In this document: piece after piece, positions 40,777 through 50,005 of the stretch
Position numbering within the stretch: position 1 is the stretch's first letter
Layout of the letters: each line of letters starts with the position of its first letter
From: CAIKBL01 sp050247235
GTDB taxonomy: Bacteria > Pseudomonadota > Gammaproteobacteria > Ga0077536
NCBI GenBank assembly: GCA_050247235.1
Contig: JBFWUN010000016.1
Span: 12,338-76,337, forward strand
Direction of reading: 5' to 3'
DNA length: 64,000 bases
Position numbers and translations under genes: made by a program
Notes under the pieces: generated by a model
The model's input: only the letters and a program-made list of their open reading frames with translations
The model's database searches: none
Told to the model about the DNA's origin: nothing

Positions 40777-42465
40777 GTGAGTACGTCAGTAGAGTCCCCC
40801 GTCGAGAGTTTCGCCGAACTGTTCGCAAACAGCCTCGTCGAGTCGAAGATGAAGCCCGGCACGATCGTCCAGGGGACGGTCGTCGAGATCCGCGGCGATT
40901 TCGTGATCGTCAATGCCGGTCTCAAGTCCGAAGGCGTGATTCCCATCGAGCAGTTCCGCAGTCCCAAGGGTGAGTACGAGGTGGCGGTCGGTGACGTCAT
41001 CGACGTGGCGCTCGATGCCGTCGAGGACGGTTTTGGCGAAACGCGCCTGTCACGCGAGAAGGCCAAGCGTGCAAAGGCCTGGGACGAACTGGAGAAGGCC
41101 TGCGAAGCCCAGGCGACCGTGACCGGCGTGATCAGTGACAAGGTCAAGGGCGGCTTCACCGTCGACATCAATTCCATCCGCGCATTCCTGCCCGGTTCCC
41201 TCGTCGACGTCCGCCCGGTGCGCGATACGAGCTACCTGGAAGGCAAGCCGCTCGAGTTCAAGGTCGTCAAGGTCGACCGCAAACGCAACAACGTCGTGGT
41301 GTCGCGACGCGCGGTGGTCGAGAGCGAAAATTCCGCGGAGCGCGAGGCGCTGTACGAAAGCCTCAAGGAAGGCGCCATCATCAAGGGCCTGGTCAAGAAT
41401 CTCACCGACTACGGCGCGTTCATCGACCTGGGCGGCATCGACGGCCTGCTGCACATCACGGACATGGCGTGGAAGCGCGTCAAGCATCCGTCTGAAGTGG
41501 TCAACATCGGCGAGGAAATTACCGTCAAGGTGCTGAAGTTCGATCGCGAGCGCACGCGCGTGTCGCTCGGCCTCAAGCAGCTCGGCGAGGATCCGTGGGT
41601 CGATATCTCCCGCCGCTATCCCGAACATACCCGCCTGTTCGGTACGGTTACCAACATCGCCGACTACGGCTGCTTCGTGGAGATCGAGGAAGGCGTCGAG
41701 GGTCTCGTGCACGTTTCCGAGATGGACTGGACGAACAAGAACGTGCACCCGTCCAAGGTGGTGCATCTCGGCCAGGAAGTGGAGGTGATGGTCCTCGACA
41801 TCGACGAGGAGCGCCGCCGCATCTCGCTCGGCATGAAGCAGTGCCGGTCCAACCCGTGGGAGGAGTTCGCTGCCACCCACAACAAGAGCGATCGCGTCAC
41901 TGGTGTCATCAAATCCATCACCGACTTCGGCATCTTCATCGGGCTCGAAGGCGGCATCGACGGTCTCGTACACCTGTCCGACCTGTCCTGGGACATCCCT
42001 GGCGAGGAAGCGGTGCGCAATTTCAAGAAGGGCGACGAAATTGAGACCGTCGTGCTTGCGGTGGACGCGGAGCGTGAACGTATCTCGCTCGGCGTGAAGC
42101 AACTGGCCCAGGACCCGTTCTCGTCGTACCTCGCGGACAGCGGCAAGGGCAGCGTGGTCACCGGAACGATCACGGCGGTTGATGCGAAGTCGGCGACGGT
42201 GAACCTCGGCGATGGCATCGAGGGCGTAATCCGGGCGAGCGAGATTTCGCGCGACCAGGTCGATGACGCCCGCAAGGTGCTCAAGGAAGGCGAAGCGATA
42301 GAGGCGATGATTATCGGAGTCGATCGCAAGCGCCGGGTGATCAACCTCTCCATCAAGGCGAAGGAAAGCGAGGACGAGGCGACTGCCCTGCAGGAGTACA
42401 GCGCGGACAACGAGCCAGGCACCGCCAAGCTCGGCGATCTCCTGAAGGAGCACTTCGAGCGCTGA
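40777..42465 (+). CDS. rpsA: 30S ribosomal protein S1
   Basis: S1 tethers mRNA to the small subunit. The 562-residue protein begins with the GTG at 40777 (STSVESPVESFAELF) and contains about six S1 OB-fold repeats, starting at about residue 25 with KPGTIVQGTVVEI and continuing with the highly regular repeats IKGLVKNLTDYGAFIDLGGIDGLLHITDM and later copies. The frame is open well upstream but only the GTG matches the family N-terminus. A purine-rich GAGCGAGAAAG precedes it. Confidence 0.97.
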   Translation: MSTSVESPVESFAELFANSLVESKMKPGTIVQGTVVEIRGDFVIVNAGLKSEGVIPIEQFRSPKGEYEVAVGDVIDVALDAVEDGFGETRLSREKAKRAKAWDELEKACEAQATVTGVISDKVKGGFTVDINSIRAFLPGSLVDVRPVRDTSYLEGKPLEFKVVKVDRKRNNVVVSRRAVVESENSAEREALYESLKEGAIIKGLVKNLTDYGAFIDLGGIDGLLHITDMAWKRVKHPSEVVNIGEEITVKVLKFDRERTRVSLGLKQLGEDPWVDISRRYPEHTRLFGTVTNIADYGCFVEIEEGVEGLVHVSEMDWTNKNVHPSKVVHLGQEVEVMVLDIDEERRRISLGMKQCRSNPWEEFAATHNKSDRVTGVIKSITDFGIFIGLEGGIDGLVHLSDLSWDIPGEEAVRNFKKGDEIETVVLAVDAERERISLGVKQLAQDPFSSYLADSGKGSVVTGTITAVDAKSATVNLGDGIEGVIRASEISRDQVDDARKVLKEGEAIEAMIIGVDRKRRVINLSIKAKESEDEATALQEYSADNEPGTAKLGDLLKEHFER

Positions 42466-42477
42466 GTCCGCGGATCG

Positions 42478-42504
42478 GGAACCGCGCGCCAGGCGCGCGG
42501 TTCC
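42478..42504 (+). terminator. GC-rich hairpin after rpsA
   Basis: An eleven-base stem, GGAACCGCGCG (42478-42488) with CGCGCGGTTCC (42494-42504), around a five-base loop, begins 13 bases after the rpsA stop. It has no T-run, so it may be a weak or Rho-assisted terminator or a 3'-end stabiliser rather than a strong intrinsic terminator. Confidence 0.5.
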
Positions 42505-42547
42505 TCGTGGGACACGACACCAGGGTGGGATGGGAGCGACAACAAGA

Positions 42548-42895
42548 ATGACAAAGTCAGAACTGATCGAGATTCTTGTCAGGAAGCAGACTCAGCTTGG
42601 CTATCGTGACGTCGAACTCGCCGTCAAGACGATGCTCGAACAGATGGGGCAGACGCTCGCCTCCGGTCAGCGCATCGAGATCCGCGGCTTCGGCAGCTTT
42701 TCGCTCCATTACCGGCCGCCTCGTCTCGGGCGCAACCCGAAGTCGGGCGATCCGGTCTCCCTGCCCGCGAAGTACGTACCGCACTTCAAGCCAGGCAAAG
42801 AATTGCGTGAAAGGGTCAACGCCCTCGACGATGCGACGATTGAAAAGGGCCGCGCCGCCACCGCGTACGATGACGACGAGGATGATGACGAATGA
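42548..42895 (+). CDS. ihfB: Integration host factor beta subunit with an acidic tail
   Basis: IHF-beta dimerises with IHF-alpha and bends DNA. The 115-residue protein has the HU-family core TKSELIEILVRKQTQLG, RIEIRGFGSFSLHYRPPRLGRNPKSGDPV and VPHFKPGKELRERV. The last nine or so residues are unusual: after the normal end near residue 98 comes a linker and YDDDEDDDE. E. coli IHF-beta has 94 residues and ends without it. The start at 42548 aligns with the family; 42530 is too early. It follows rpsA as in other Gammaproteobacteria. Confidence 0.93.
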   Translation: MTKSELIEILVRKQTQLGYRDVELAVKTMLEQMGQTLASGQRIEIRGFGSFSLHYRPPRLGRNPKSGDPVSLPAKYVPHFKPGKELRERVNALDDATIEKGRAATAYDDDEDDDE

Positions 42896-42900
42896 GTCTT

Positions 42901-42926
42901 CCCGGCGCGCCCGCCCGGCGCGCCCG
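42901..42926. repeat. 13-base tandem duplication between ihfB and lapA
   Basis: The 13-base unit CCCGGCGCGCCCG occurs twice in exact tandem just after the ihfB stop. In a GC-rich genome this may be slippage only. It lies in an 84-base gap in which no clear ribosome site for lapA is seen. Confidence 0.7.
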
Positions 42927-42979
42927 GCGTTGCCTGCCTGCCAGGTAGCGCCCCCTCCGCCGAACTGCCGGCGCTGAAC

Positions 42980-43282
42980 ATGCGCACCCTCCTCGTGATT
43001 GTCGCGCTGGTACTGGGACTCGCGTTTCACAGCCGCAATCACCAGCCCGTGACTCTCGATTTCTACGCGCGAACGTTCGACGTGCCGCTTTCGTGGGCGG
43101 TCGTCGCGGCGCTCGCCGCTGGCGCCGCGTTGGGCGCGCTCGTCATGGTGCCTTCGCTGGTCGCCCTGCGCCGCGCGCTGCGCCGGGAGCGGCGGCGGGC
43201 CGATCTCCTCCAGGCAGCACCCCCCGCCGCACCCACGAACGCTGTCGAGGGACTTCCGGCGAGTTCCGCGCATGGGCACTGA
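42980..43282 (+). CDS. lapA: Lipopolysaccharide assembly protein A (DUF1049)
   Basis: A 100-residue inner-membrane protein with two membrane helices (about residues 3-17 and 37-60) and a basic coiled-coil-like tail (RRALRRERRRADLL). It matches LapA, which with LapB regulates LPS synthesis and coordinates LpxC turnover. The end overlaps lapB by 11 bases. The start is the ATG at 42980; no strong ribosome site is visible. Confidence 0.88.
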   Translation: MRTLLVIVALVLGLAFHSRNHQPVTLDFYARTFDVPLSWAVVAALAAGAALGALVMVPSLVALRRALRRERRRADLLQAAPPAAPTNAVEGLPASSAHGH

Positions 43283-44462
43283 TGTCTTCTTCTTCGTGAC
43301 CGCGTTCCTGCTGCCGGTTGCCGCCTGGTCCGGCTGGTACTACGGCCGCCGTGAACCCGTCTCGACCGCCAACGCGCTGCGCGATCACAAGCTGCAGATC
43401 GCCACGGACTATTTCAAGGGATTGAACTACCTGCTGCACGATCGGCCCGACAAGGCGATCGAGATTTTCGTGAAGGTGCTGGAGGTTGAAACCGACACCA
43501 TCGAGACCCACCTCGCGCTCGGCAACCTGTTCCGCCGCCGGGGCGAGGTGGACCGCGCGATCCGCATTCACCAGAATCTCGTCGCGCGCACCACCTTGGA
43601 CGTGAACCAGCGGGGCCAGGCGCTGCTCGAACTCGGACTCGATTACATGCGATCGGGGCTGTTCGACCGCGCCGAGAGCCTGCTGCTCGAACTGCTCGAC
43701 CTCGGCATGTACCAGGCGCCGGCGCTGCGACACCTGGTGGACATCTATCAGCAGGAGCGCGACTGGGACAAGGCACTTGCGTTCTGCACCCGACTGGAAG
43801 CCGTCAACGGTGAGAATCTCAGCGTAGAGCGAGCGCATTTCCTGTGCGAACTTGCGCAGGAGCGGCTGGACCGGGGATTTCGGGCCGAGGCGCTCGAACT
43901 CCTGGAGCGCGCGCTGAGCGCGGACCGCCGGTGTGCGCGGGCTAGCCTCATGATGGCGGCCGTCGCCATCGGCAACCGGGAGTACGAACGGGCCGTCCAG
44001 ATACTGAAGCGAGTCGAGCATCAGGACATCGACATGGTCAACGAGGCGATCGCACCCCTGACGAGGTGTTACCGCGAACTGGACAGGATGCACGATCTTC
44101 ACGACTACCTTGACCGGCTCGCCGCGCTGCGCACCAGCACATCGCCGATGCTCGCCGTTGCGCGGCTCGTCGAAGAACAGCAGGGAATCGATGCCGCGAA
44201 GCATTACGTGGTGCAGGAACTCAAGATCCGTCCCACGCTGCGTGGCATCGAGCGCCTCATAGATTATTCCCTGCAGGGCGTGCAAGGCGAACCTCGTGAA
44301 GACCTGCTGATCCTCAAGGAGACGGCCGTGCGCCTCATTGCCACCAAGGCAACCTACAAGTGCGCGCAGTGCGGGTTTTCGGGCCGATCGCTTCACTGGC
44401 AATGCCCAAGCTGCAAGTCCTGGAACAAGATCAAACCCATCCACGGGATCGAAGGCGAGTGA
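43272..44462 (+). CDS. lapB: Lipopolysaccharide assembly protein B (TPR and rubredoxin-type metal domain)
   Basis: LapB (YciM) is a membrane-anchored adaptor that controls FtsH degradation of LpxC. The 396-residue protein has an N-terminal anchor (residues 5-18), a series of about nine TPR motifs (NYLLHDRPDKAIEIFVKVLE and so on), and a C-terminal rubredoxin-like knuckle with four Cys: YKCAQCGFSGRSLHWQCPSCKSWN. All parts of the family are present. It overlaps lapA by 11 bases and pyrF by four. Confidence 0.95.
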   Translation: MGTDVFFFVTAFLLPVAAWSGWYYGRREPVSTANALRDHKLQIATDYFKGLNYLLHDRPDKAIEIFVKVLEVETDTIETHLALGNLFRRRGEVDRAIRIHQNLVARTTLDVNQRGQALLELGLDYMRSGLFDRAESLLLELLDLGMYQAPALRHLVDIYQQERDWDKALAFCTRLEAVNGENLSVERAHFLCELAQERLDRGFRAEALELLERALSADRRCARASLMMAAVAIGNREYERAVQILKRVEHQDIDMVNEAIAPLTRCYRELDRMHDLHDYLDRLAALRTSTSPMLAVARLVEEQQGIDAAKHYVVQELKIRPTLRGIERLIDYSLQGVQGEPREDLLILKETAVRLIATKATYKCAQCGFSGRSLHWQCPSCKSWNKIKPIHGIEGE

Positions 44463-45166
44463 CCCCGGTTCAGAAAATCATCGTGGCGCTCGATCATCCC
44501 ACCGGGCACGAGGCGCTCGCGCTCGTGGCGGCGCTGGGGACGACCGAGTGCGCCCTCAAGATCGGCAAGGAGCTCTTCACGCGAGAAGGTCCGCCGATCG
44601 TACGTACCCTGGTGGGGCAGGGACGTCCGGTGTTCCTGGACCTCAAGTATCACGACATTCCCAACACCGTTGCGGCGGCATGCCAGGCGGCCGCCGATCT
44701 CGGCGTCTGGATGATCAACGTGCACACCAGCGGCGGACCCGAAATGCTGCGCGCTGCGCGTGAGAGCCTTGCGGGTCGGACGCGGCGCCCGCTGCTGATT
44801 GGTGTCACCGTGCTGACCAGTCTCGACGCGAACGCCCTGTCGGCGATCGGCGTGACGGCCACACCCGCGGCTCAGGTGCTGCGGCTCACGCGTCTTGCGC
44901 GCGAGTGCGGCCTCGATGGCGTGGTGTGTTCTCCGCAGGAAATCGCCGCCGTCAAGCGTGAGTGCGGCGCGTCGTTCCTGACCGTCACGCCGGGAATCCG
45001 ACCCGCCAATGCGAGTCACGACGACCAGCAGCGGGTTGCCACGCCCGCGGCAGCCGTGCGTGCCGGCGGGGACTACCTCGTGATCGGAAGGCCCATCACG
45101 CGTGCGTCCGATCCGGCGCTGGCCGTGCGCGACATCACCGGGGAGATTGCCGCGGCCGCGACGTGA
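44459..45166 (+). CDS. pyrF: Orotidine 5'-phosphate decarboxylase
   Basis: PyrF makes UMP from OMP, the last step of de novo pyrimidine synthesis. The 235-residue protein starts at the GTG at 44459 (TPVQKIIVALDHP), overlapping lapB by four bases. It has the catalytic VFLDLKYHDIPNTVA (DxKxxD), LTVTPGIRP and VIGRPITRASDP signatures. It ends seven bases before mfd. Confidence 0.97.
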   Translation: MTPVQKIIVALDHPTGHEALALVAALGTTECALKIGKELFTREGPPIVRTLVGQGRPVFLDLKYHDIPNTVAAACQAAADLGVWMINVHTSGGPEMLRAARESLAGRTRRPLLIGVTVLTSLDANALSAIGVTATPAAQVLRLTRLARECGLDGVVCSPQEIAAVKRECGASFLTVTPGIRPANASHDDQQRVATPAAAVRAGGDYLVIGRPITRASDPALAVRDITGEIAAAAT

Positions 45167-45172
45167 GCGCAC

Positions 45173-48100
45173 GTGTCCGCCGTTCGACCTCCCATGGATG
45201 ACACCGTCCGATTGAGTCCGCTCGCACCGGTACCGCCCGGTCGCGGCGAATCGCTTCGCTACTGGACACAACTTTTCGGCGCGGGCCGCTCACTCGCGAT
45301 CGCGGAGGTGGCGCGGCGGCACGCCGGCCTGACGGTGCTCGTCTGCGCCGATTCGGCGGCCGCGGTCCAGTACGATACCGAACTCCCGTTCTTCGCGCCC
45401 GATGTGCCGGTGCTGCATCTGCCGGACTGGGAAACGCTGCCGTACGACCGTTTCAGCCCGTTCCAGGACATCATTTCCGATCGCATCGCCACCCTGACCC
45501 GACTCGGGATGCGTCCGCACGGCTGCCTCGTGATCTCCGCGGCAACCTTGCTCCACCGCCTGCCGCCGCGTGCGTGGCTGCAGGGACAGAGTTTCCTGCT
45601 GCGGAAGGGCGATACGCTGGACCGCGAGGCTTTCCGCACCCGCCTGCACGAAGCCGGGTATCGCCACACCCCGCAGGTCATGGACCATGGCGACTTCGCT
45701 GTGCGCGGATCGATCATCGACGTGTTCCCGATGGGCGCGGCCCAGCCATTCCGGATTGATCTATTCGACGATGAAATCGAATCGTTGCGCCTGTTCGACG
45801 TCGAGAGCCAGCGTTCGTCCACCCAGGTGGACCGGATCGAGCTGCTGCCGGCGCGCGAAATCCCGCTGACCGAGGACGCGATCGCGTGCTTCAAGCGCAA
45901 CTGGCGTCTGAGCTTCGAGGGGCGACCTTCCGCGAGCCCGCTGTTCGAGGACGTCAGCCGTGGCCTCGCGCCGGGCGGCATCGAGTACTACCTGCCGCTG
46001 TTCTTCGACGAGGTCTCCACGCTGTTCGACTACCTCCCGCAGGATACGCTGTTCCTGCTGGACGGCACGGTGTCCACTGGCGCGGAGACGTTCCTGGGGA
46101 CCGTGCGCGAGCGCTACGAACAGCTCCGCCACGACATCGAGCGCCCGCTGCTGCCACCGGCCCGACTGTTCCAGAACTGGCCGGAAGCGCAGGAACGCAT
46201 CGCCGCGTATCCGCGCATCGCACTGGGGGGTGAGGAATGGAACGACCGCGCGAGCGGGGTCCGCTTCGGGACCCGCCCGGCGGTGCGGTTGCCGATCGAC
46301 GTGCGCGCGAAGGAACCGCTGGGTGCGGTCAGCCAGTACCTGGCGCGTTACCCGGGGCGGGTTCTGATCGTCGCGGAATCGAACGGGCGGCGCGAAACGA
46401 TCGCCGAACTCTTCCAGCGGCACGGACAGCCGCTCAAGGCGGTCGCATCCTGGGCGGAGTTCGTCACCGGCGACTGCCGCGCGGGACTCGCGGTGGCGGG
46501 GCTCGCCGAAGGTGCCGAGATCGAGGATCCACCGCTCGCGATCATCACCGAAACGCAGCTTTTCGGTGAGCGCGCCGCGCAACGCCGACGCCGGCGACGC
46601 ACCAACGTCGACCAGGAAGCGATCGTGCGCAACCTGGCGGAGCTGCGCGTCGGCGCACCGGTCGTGCACGAGCAGCACGGCATCGGCCGCTACCTCGGAC
46701 TGGAAGTACTGACCGCGGGAGACACCGCCAACGAATACATCAAGCTCGAGTACGCGGAGGGTGACAAGCTCTATATTCCTGTCGCGTCACTTGGCCTCAT
46801 CAGTCGCTACACGGGGATCGATCCCGACCATGCCCCGTTGCACAAGCTCGGCAGCGGCCAATGGGACCGGGCCCGGCGCCGCGCCGCCGAACGCATCCAC
46901 GATGTTGCGGCCGAACTCCTCGAGATCCACGCGCGCCGGGCCGCACGCAAAGGCCACGCATACCGGCTCGACCGCGACCAGTATCTCGCGTTCGCCCAGG
47001 GCTTCCCGTTCGAAGAAACGGCGGACCAGGCCGCGGCGATCGAGGCCGTGCTCGAGGACATGAGCAGGCCGCAGCCGATGGACAGGCTGATCTGCGGTGA
47101 CGTCGGTTTCGGCAAGACCGAGGTCGCGATGCGGGCGGCATTCGTCGCCGTCAGCGACGGCCGGCAGGTCGCGGTGCTCGTTCCCACCACGTTGCTGGCA
47201 CAGCAGCATTACCAGACGTTCCGGGACCGCTTCGCCGACTGGCCGGTACGCATCGAACAGCTGTCTCGGTTCAGCGATGCGCAGAGTTCGCGCGGCGTCC
47301 GGGCCGGGCTGGCCGAAGGAACGGTCGACATCGTCGTCGGCACGCACAAGCTGCTGTCCAAGGACATCAGGTACAGGAATCTCGGACTGCTCATCATCGA
47401 CGAAGAGCACCGCTTCGGCGTGCGGCAGAAAGAGCAGCTCAAGGCGCTGCGTACCGAGGTCGACATCCTGACTCTGACCGCGACCCCAATCCCGCGCACG
47501 CTCAACATGGCACTGTCCGGCACGCGCGAACTCTCGGTCATCGCCACCGCGCCGTCCAAGCGGCTCGCGATCAAGACCTTCATCTACGAATGGTCGCAAG
47601 AGCTGGTGCGTGAGGCCGTGATGCGCGAGATCGCGCGTGGCGGCCAGGTGTACTTCGTGCACAACGAGGTCGAGACGATCGAGAAACTCGCCAACGAGAT
47701 CGCCGCGCTGGTTCCCGAAGCACGCGTACAGTTCGCACACGGTCAGCTTCGCGAACGCGATCTGGAGCAGGTGATGCTCGATTTCTACCACCGCCGCTGC
47801 AACGTGCTGGTGTGTACGACGATCATCGAGACCGGGATCGACGTACCGAGTGCCAACACGATGATCATCAACCGGGCCGACAAGTTCGGGCTCGCGCAGC
47901 TCTACCAGCTGCGTGGTCGCGTGGGCCGGTCCCATCACCGGGCCTATGCGTACCTCATCGTGCCGCCGCGGAAATCGATGACCGCGGATGCGGTCAAGCG
48001 CCTGGAAGCACTGGAGTCGATGGAAGACCTTGGTGTCGGATTCACGCTCGCGACGCACGACATGGAAATCCGTGGCGCCGGCGAGATTCTCGGCGAAGAG

Positions 48101-48640
48101 CAGAGCGGGCAGATCCAGGAAATCGGGTTCGGGCTCTACGCCGAACTCCTGAACCGCGCAGTCGCCGCGCTGAAGGCGGGGCGCGAAATCAAGCTCGACG
48201 AGCCGGAGCGCGGGACCGAGATCGAACTGCATATCCCGGCGTTGCTGCCGGAGGATTACCTGCCGGACGTGCACGCGCGACTGATTCTCTACAAGCGGAT
48301 CGCCAGTGCGGCGGACGAGCAGGAACTCGAAATACTCAAGGAAGAGGTCATCGACCGCTTCGGTGAGTACCGTGAGCCCGTGCAACACCTGTTCCGCATC
48401 AGCGCGCTCAAGATCGCCGCGTCGCGGCTCGGGATCCGGCGCATCGACTTCGGTCGCCAGGGTGGGCTGGTCGAGTTCCGGCCGAACCCGGACGTCGATC
48501 CGGCCAAGGTCATCAAGCTCATCCAGAGCGGGAACCGTTACCGTCTCGAAGGCCAGGAGCGGCTGCGCGTGCGCGCGGAGATGCCTGATGCGGCGAGCCG
48601 CTGTGACGAGGTGGCGAAACTCCTGCGGAGTCTTGCATGA
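45173..48640 (+). CDS. mfd: Transcription-repair coupling factor
   Basis: Mfd clears stalled RNA polymerase from lesions and recruits UvrA. The 1,155-residue protein has the UvrB-like N-terminus (LHLPDWETLPYDRFSPF, RGSIIDVFPMG), the RNA polymerase-interacting (CarD-like) domain (APVVHEQHGIGRYLGLE), the translocase with Walker A GDVGFGKTEVAMRA, DEEHRFG and TATPIPRTLNMAL, and the C-terminal TRG/D7 regulatory region. The start may be the GTG at 45173 or the ATG at 45194. It overlaps csiV by four bases. Confidence 0.97.
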   Translation: MSAVRPPMDDTVRLSPLAPVPPGRGESLRYWTQLFGAGRSLAIAEVARRHAGLTVLVCADSAAAVQYDTELPFFAPDVPVLHLPDWETLPYDRFSPFQDIISDRIATLTRLGMRPHGCLVISAATLLHRLPPRAWLQGQSFLLRKGDTLDREAFRTRLHEAGYRHTPQVMDHGDFAVRGSIIDVFPMGAAQPFRIDLFDDEIESLRLFDVESQRSSTQVDRIELLPAREIPLTEDAIACFKRNWRLSFEGRPSASPLFEDVSRGLAPGGIEYYLPLFFDEVSTLFDYLPQDTLFLLDGTVSTGAETFLGTVRERYEQLRHDIERPLLPPARLFQNWPEAQERIAAYPRIALGGEEWNDRASGVRFGTRPAVRLPIDVRAKEPLGAVSQYLARYPGRVLIVAESNGRRETIAELFQRHGQPLKAVASWAEFVTGDCRAGLAVAGLAEGAEIEDPPLAIITETQLFGERAAQRRRRRRTNVDQEAIVRNLAELRVGAPVVHEQHGIGRYLGLEVLTAGDTANEYIKLEYAEGDKLYIPVASLGLISRYTGIDPDHAPLHKLGSGQWDRARRRAAERIHDVAAELLEIHARRAARKGHAYRLDRDQYLAFAQGFPFEETADQAAAIEAVLEDMSRPQPMDRLICGDVGFGKTEVAMRAAFVAVSDGRQVAVLVPTTLLAQQHYQTFRDRFADWPVRIEQLSRFSDAQSSRGVRAGLAEGTVDIVVGTHKLLSKDIRYRNLGLLIIDEEHRFGVRQKEQLKALRTEVDILTLTATPIPRTLNMALSGTRELSVIATAPSKRLAIKTFIYEWSQELVREAVMREIARGGQVYFVHNEVETIEKLANEIAALVPEARVQFAHGQLRERDLEQVMLDFYHRRCNVLVCTTIIETGIDVPSANTMIINRADKFGLAQLYQLRGRVGRSHHRAYAYLIVPPRKSMTADAVKRLEALESMEDLGVGFTLATHDMEIRGAGEILGEEQSGQIQEIGFGLYAELLNRAVAALKAGREIKLDEPERGTEIELHIPALLPEDYLPDVHARLILYKRIASAADEQELEILKEEVIDRFGEYREPVQHLFRISALKIAASRLGIRRIDFGRQGGLVEFRPNPDVDPAKVIKLIQSGNRYRLEGQERLRVRAEMPDAASRCDEVAKLLRSLA

Positions 48641-49290
48641 ATATCCGACGAGTGCTGTGCGGCGGTCTCGCGATGGCAGCGGCGCTGTGGGCGTACGCTG
48701 CGCACGCGGAGAACTGGTACCAGGTGGAGGTAATCGCGTTCCGATACCTTGCGGAGAATTCCGGCGCGTGGGCTGCCGCGGAACGGCTTCCCGATGTCGC
48801 GGCGGCGACGCAGCTCGCCGACGGGACCGATCCCCCGGACCCGCTTGCCCCCGTGGCCTACCGGCGACTCGGGGCGCATGAACTCCGGTTGGCCGGCGCC
48901 TATGCCGCGCTGGGGCGCAGCGGGGATCTCGAGCGCCTGTTTCACGTGGGCTGGCACCAGCCGGCCGGTGACACCCGGGCGGTCTACCTGCCCGGAGACC
49001 CGTCCGCCCCGGCGGCAGGCGCCGAGCTGCCCGCCCCGCCGGTCTTTGCCGGCACCCTGCGGGTCGGGCTCGGCCGCGAACCGTTCACGCTGGACGCGAA
49101 TTTCAGGCTGGACCTCCCCGATGCGCAGGTGGCAATCGGGGAGTCGCGGCGCATCCGGCTGGACGAACTGCATTACCTCGATCATCCCCTGGCCGGGTTG
49201 ATCGTGCAGGTGACCGCGCTGGCGGGACCGGAGTCGCCGATCGGCGAACCTATTCCGCCGCTGCCTGACGCAGACGCACTGCCCGACTGA
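48637..49290 (+). CDS. CsiV-like peptidoglycan-binding protein
   Basis: A 217-residue exported protein with a signal peptide through about residue 24 (AHA), then ENWYQVEVIAFRY, the start of the CsiV family (a peptidoglycan-binding protein first described in Shewanella, whose gene stands next to mfd). The later FTLDANFRLDLPDAQVAIGESRRIRLDELHYLDHPLAGLIVQV also fits. It starts in an ATGA overlap with mfd and converges on the phosphorylase gene with a 41-base overlap. Confidence 0.82.
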   Translation: MNIRRVLCGGLAMAAALWAYAAHAENWYQVEVIAFRYLAENSGAWAAAERLPDVAAATQLADGTDPPDPLAPVAYRRLGAHELRLAGAYAALGRSGDLERLFHVGWHQPAGDTRAVYLPGDPSAPAAGAELPAPPVFAGTLRVGLGREPFTLDANFRLDLPDAQVAIGESRRIRLDELHYLDHPLAGLIVQVTALAGPESPIGEPIPPLPDADALPD

Positions 49291-50005
49291 CGAGTCGCAC
49301 CACGGTCGACATTCCGTCGCGCAGTTCGCGTTCGATGTCCGCCAGCGAAATCGCCGCGTCGCCGAGGCCCGCCGCCCAGTTCACGACCAGTGCGCAGTTG
49401 GCATACGCGACGCCCGCTTCGCGCGCGAGCGCGGCTTCAGGCATCCCCGTCATGCCGACGAGCGTACAGCCATCGCGCGCCATGCGGGCGATCTCTGCCG
49501 CGGTCTCCAGCCGCGGCCCCTGCGTCGCGCCGTAGACACCGTTGCTGACCACGGGAATGCCAAGCTCGGCGCCGGCAACGCGCAACGCGTCGCGCAGCGC
49601 CGCGCTGTAAGGTTGGCCGAACTCCACGTGATCGAGCGCACCGTCGCGCCCATCGTAGAACGTGTGCTCGCGACCCCAGGTGTAGTCGACAATCTGGTCC
49701 GGAATGACGATCGCCCCGGGCGCGGCCTCAGGTGCAATGCCGCCCACCGCGGTGACCGCGAACACCTCGCGAATGCCGAAATCGCGCAGCGCCGCGAGGT
49801 TGGCGCGGTAGTTGATCGCATGCGGTGGCAGTGCGTGTGTCGGCCCGTGACGCGGCAGGAACACCACCGGTGTACCATCCAGGGTACCTTCGAGCAGCGC
49901 GGCCGACGGCGCGCCGTAGGCGGTGTGGACGCGATGCGTCGCGCGGACCGCCAGCGCGCCCAGCCGATCCAGACCGCTGCCACCGATGATCGCGATCCGT
50001 GTCAT
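49250..50005 (-). CDS. S-methyl-5'-thioinosine phosphorylase
   Basis: A 251-residue purine nucleoside phosphorylase-fold protein. The signature TQGPRLETAAEIARMARDGC, with Leu-Glu where methylthioadenosine phosphorylases have Phe-Ser, and AVTAVGGIAPEAAPGAIVIPDQIVDYT fit the Pseudomonas-type methylthioinosine phosphorylase. It would split methylthioinosine to hypoxanthine and methylthioribose 1-phosphate. The start at 50005 overlaps hpt by four bases. In this window a deaminase supplies the substrate and mtnA uses the product. Confidence 0.85.
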   Translation of the reverse strand: MTRIAIIGGSGLDRLGALAVRATHRVHTAYGAPSAALLEGTLDGTPVVFLPRHGPTHALPPHAINYRANLAALRDFGIREVFAVTAVGGIAPEAAPGAIVIPDQIVDYTWGREHTFYDGRDGALDHVEFGQPYSAALRDALRVAGAELGIPVVSNGVYGATQGPRLETAAEIARMARDGCTLVGMTGMPEAALAREAGVAYANCALVVNWAAGLGDAAISLADIERELRDGMSTVVRLVSRAVRLRQAAAE

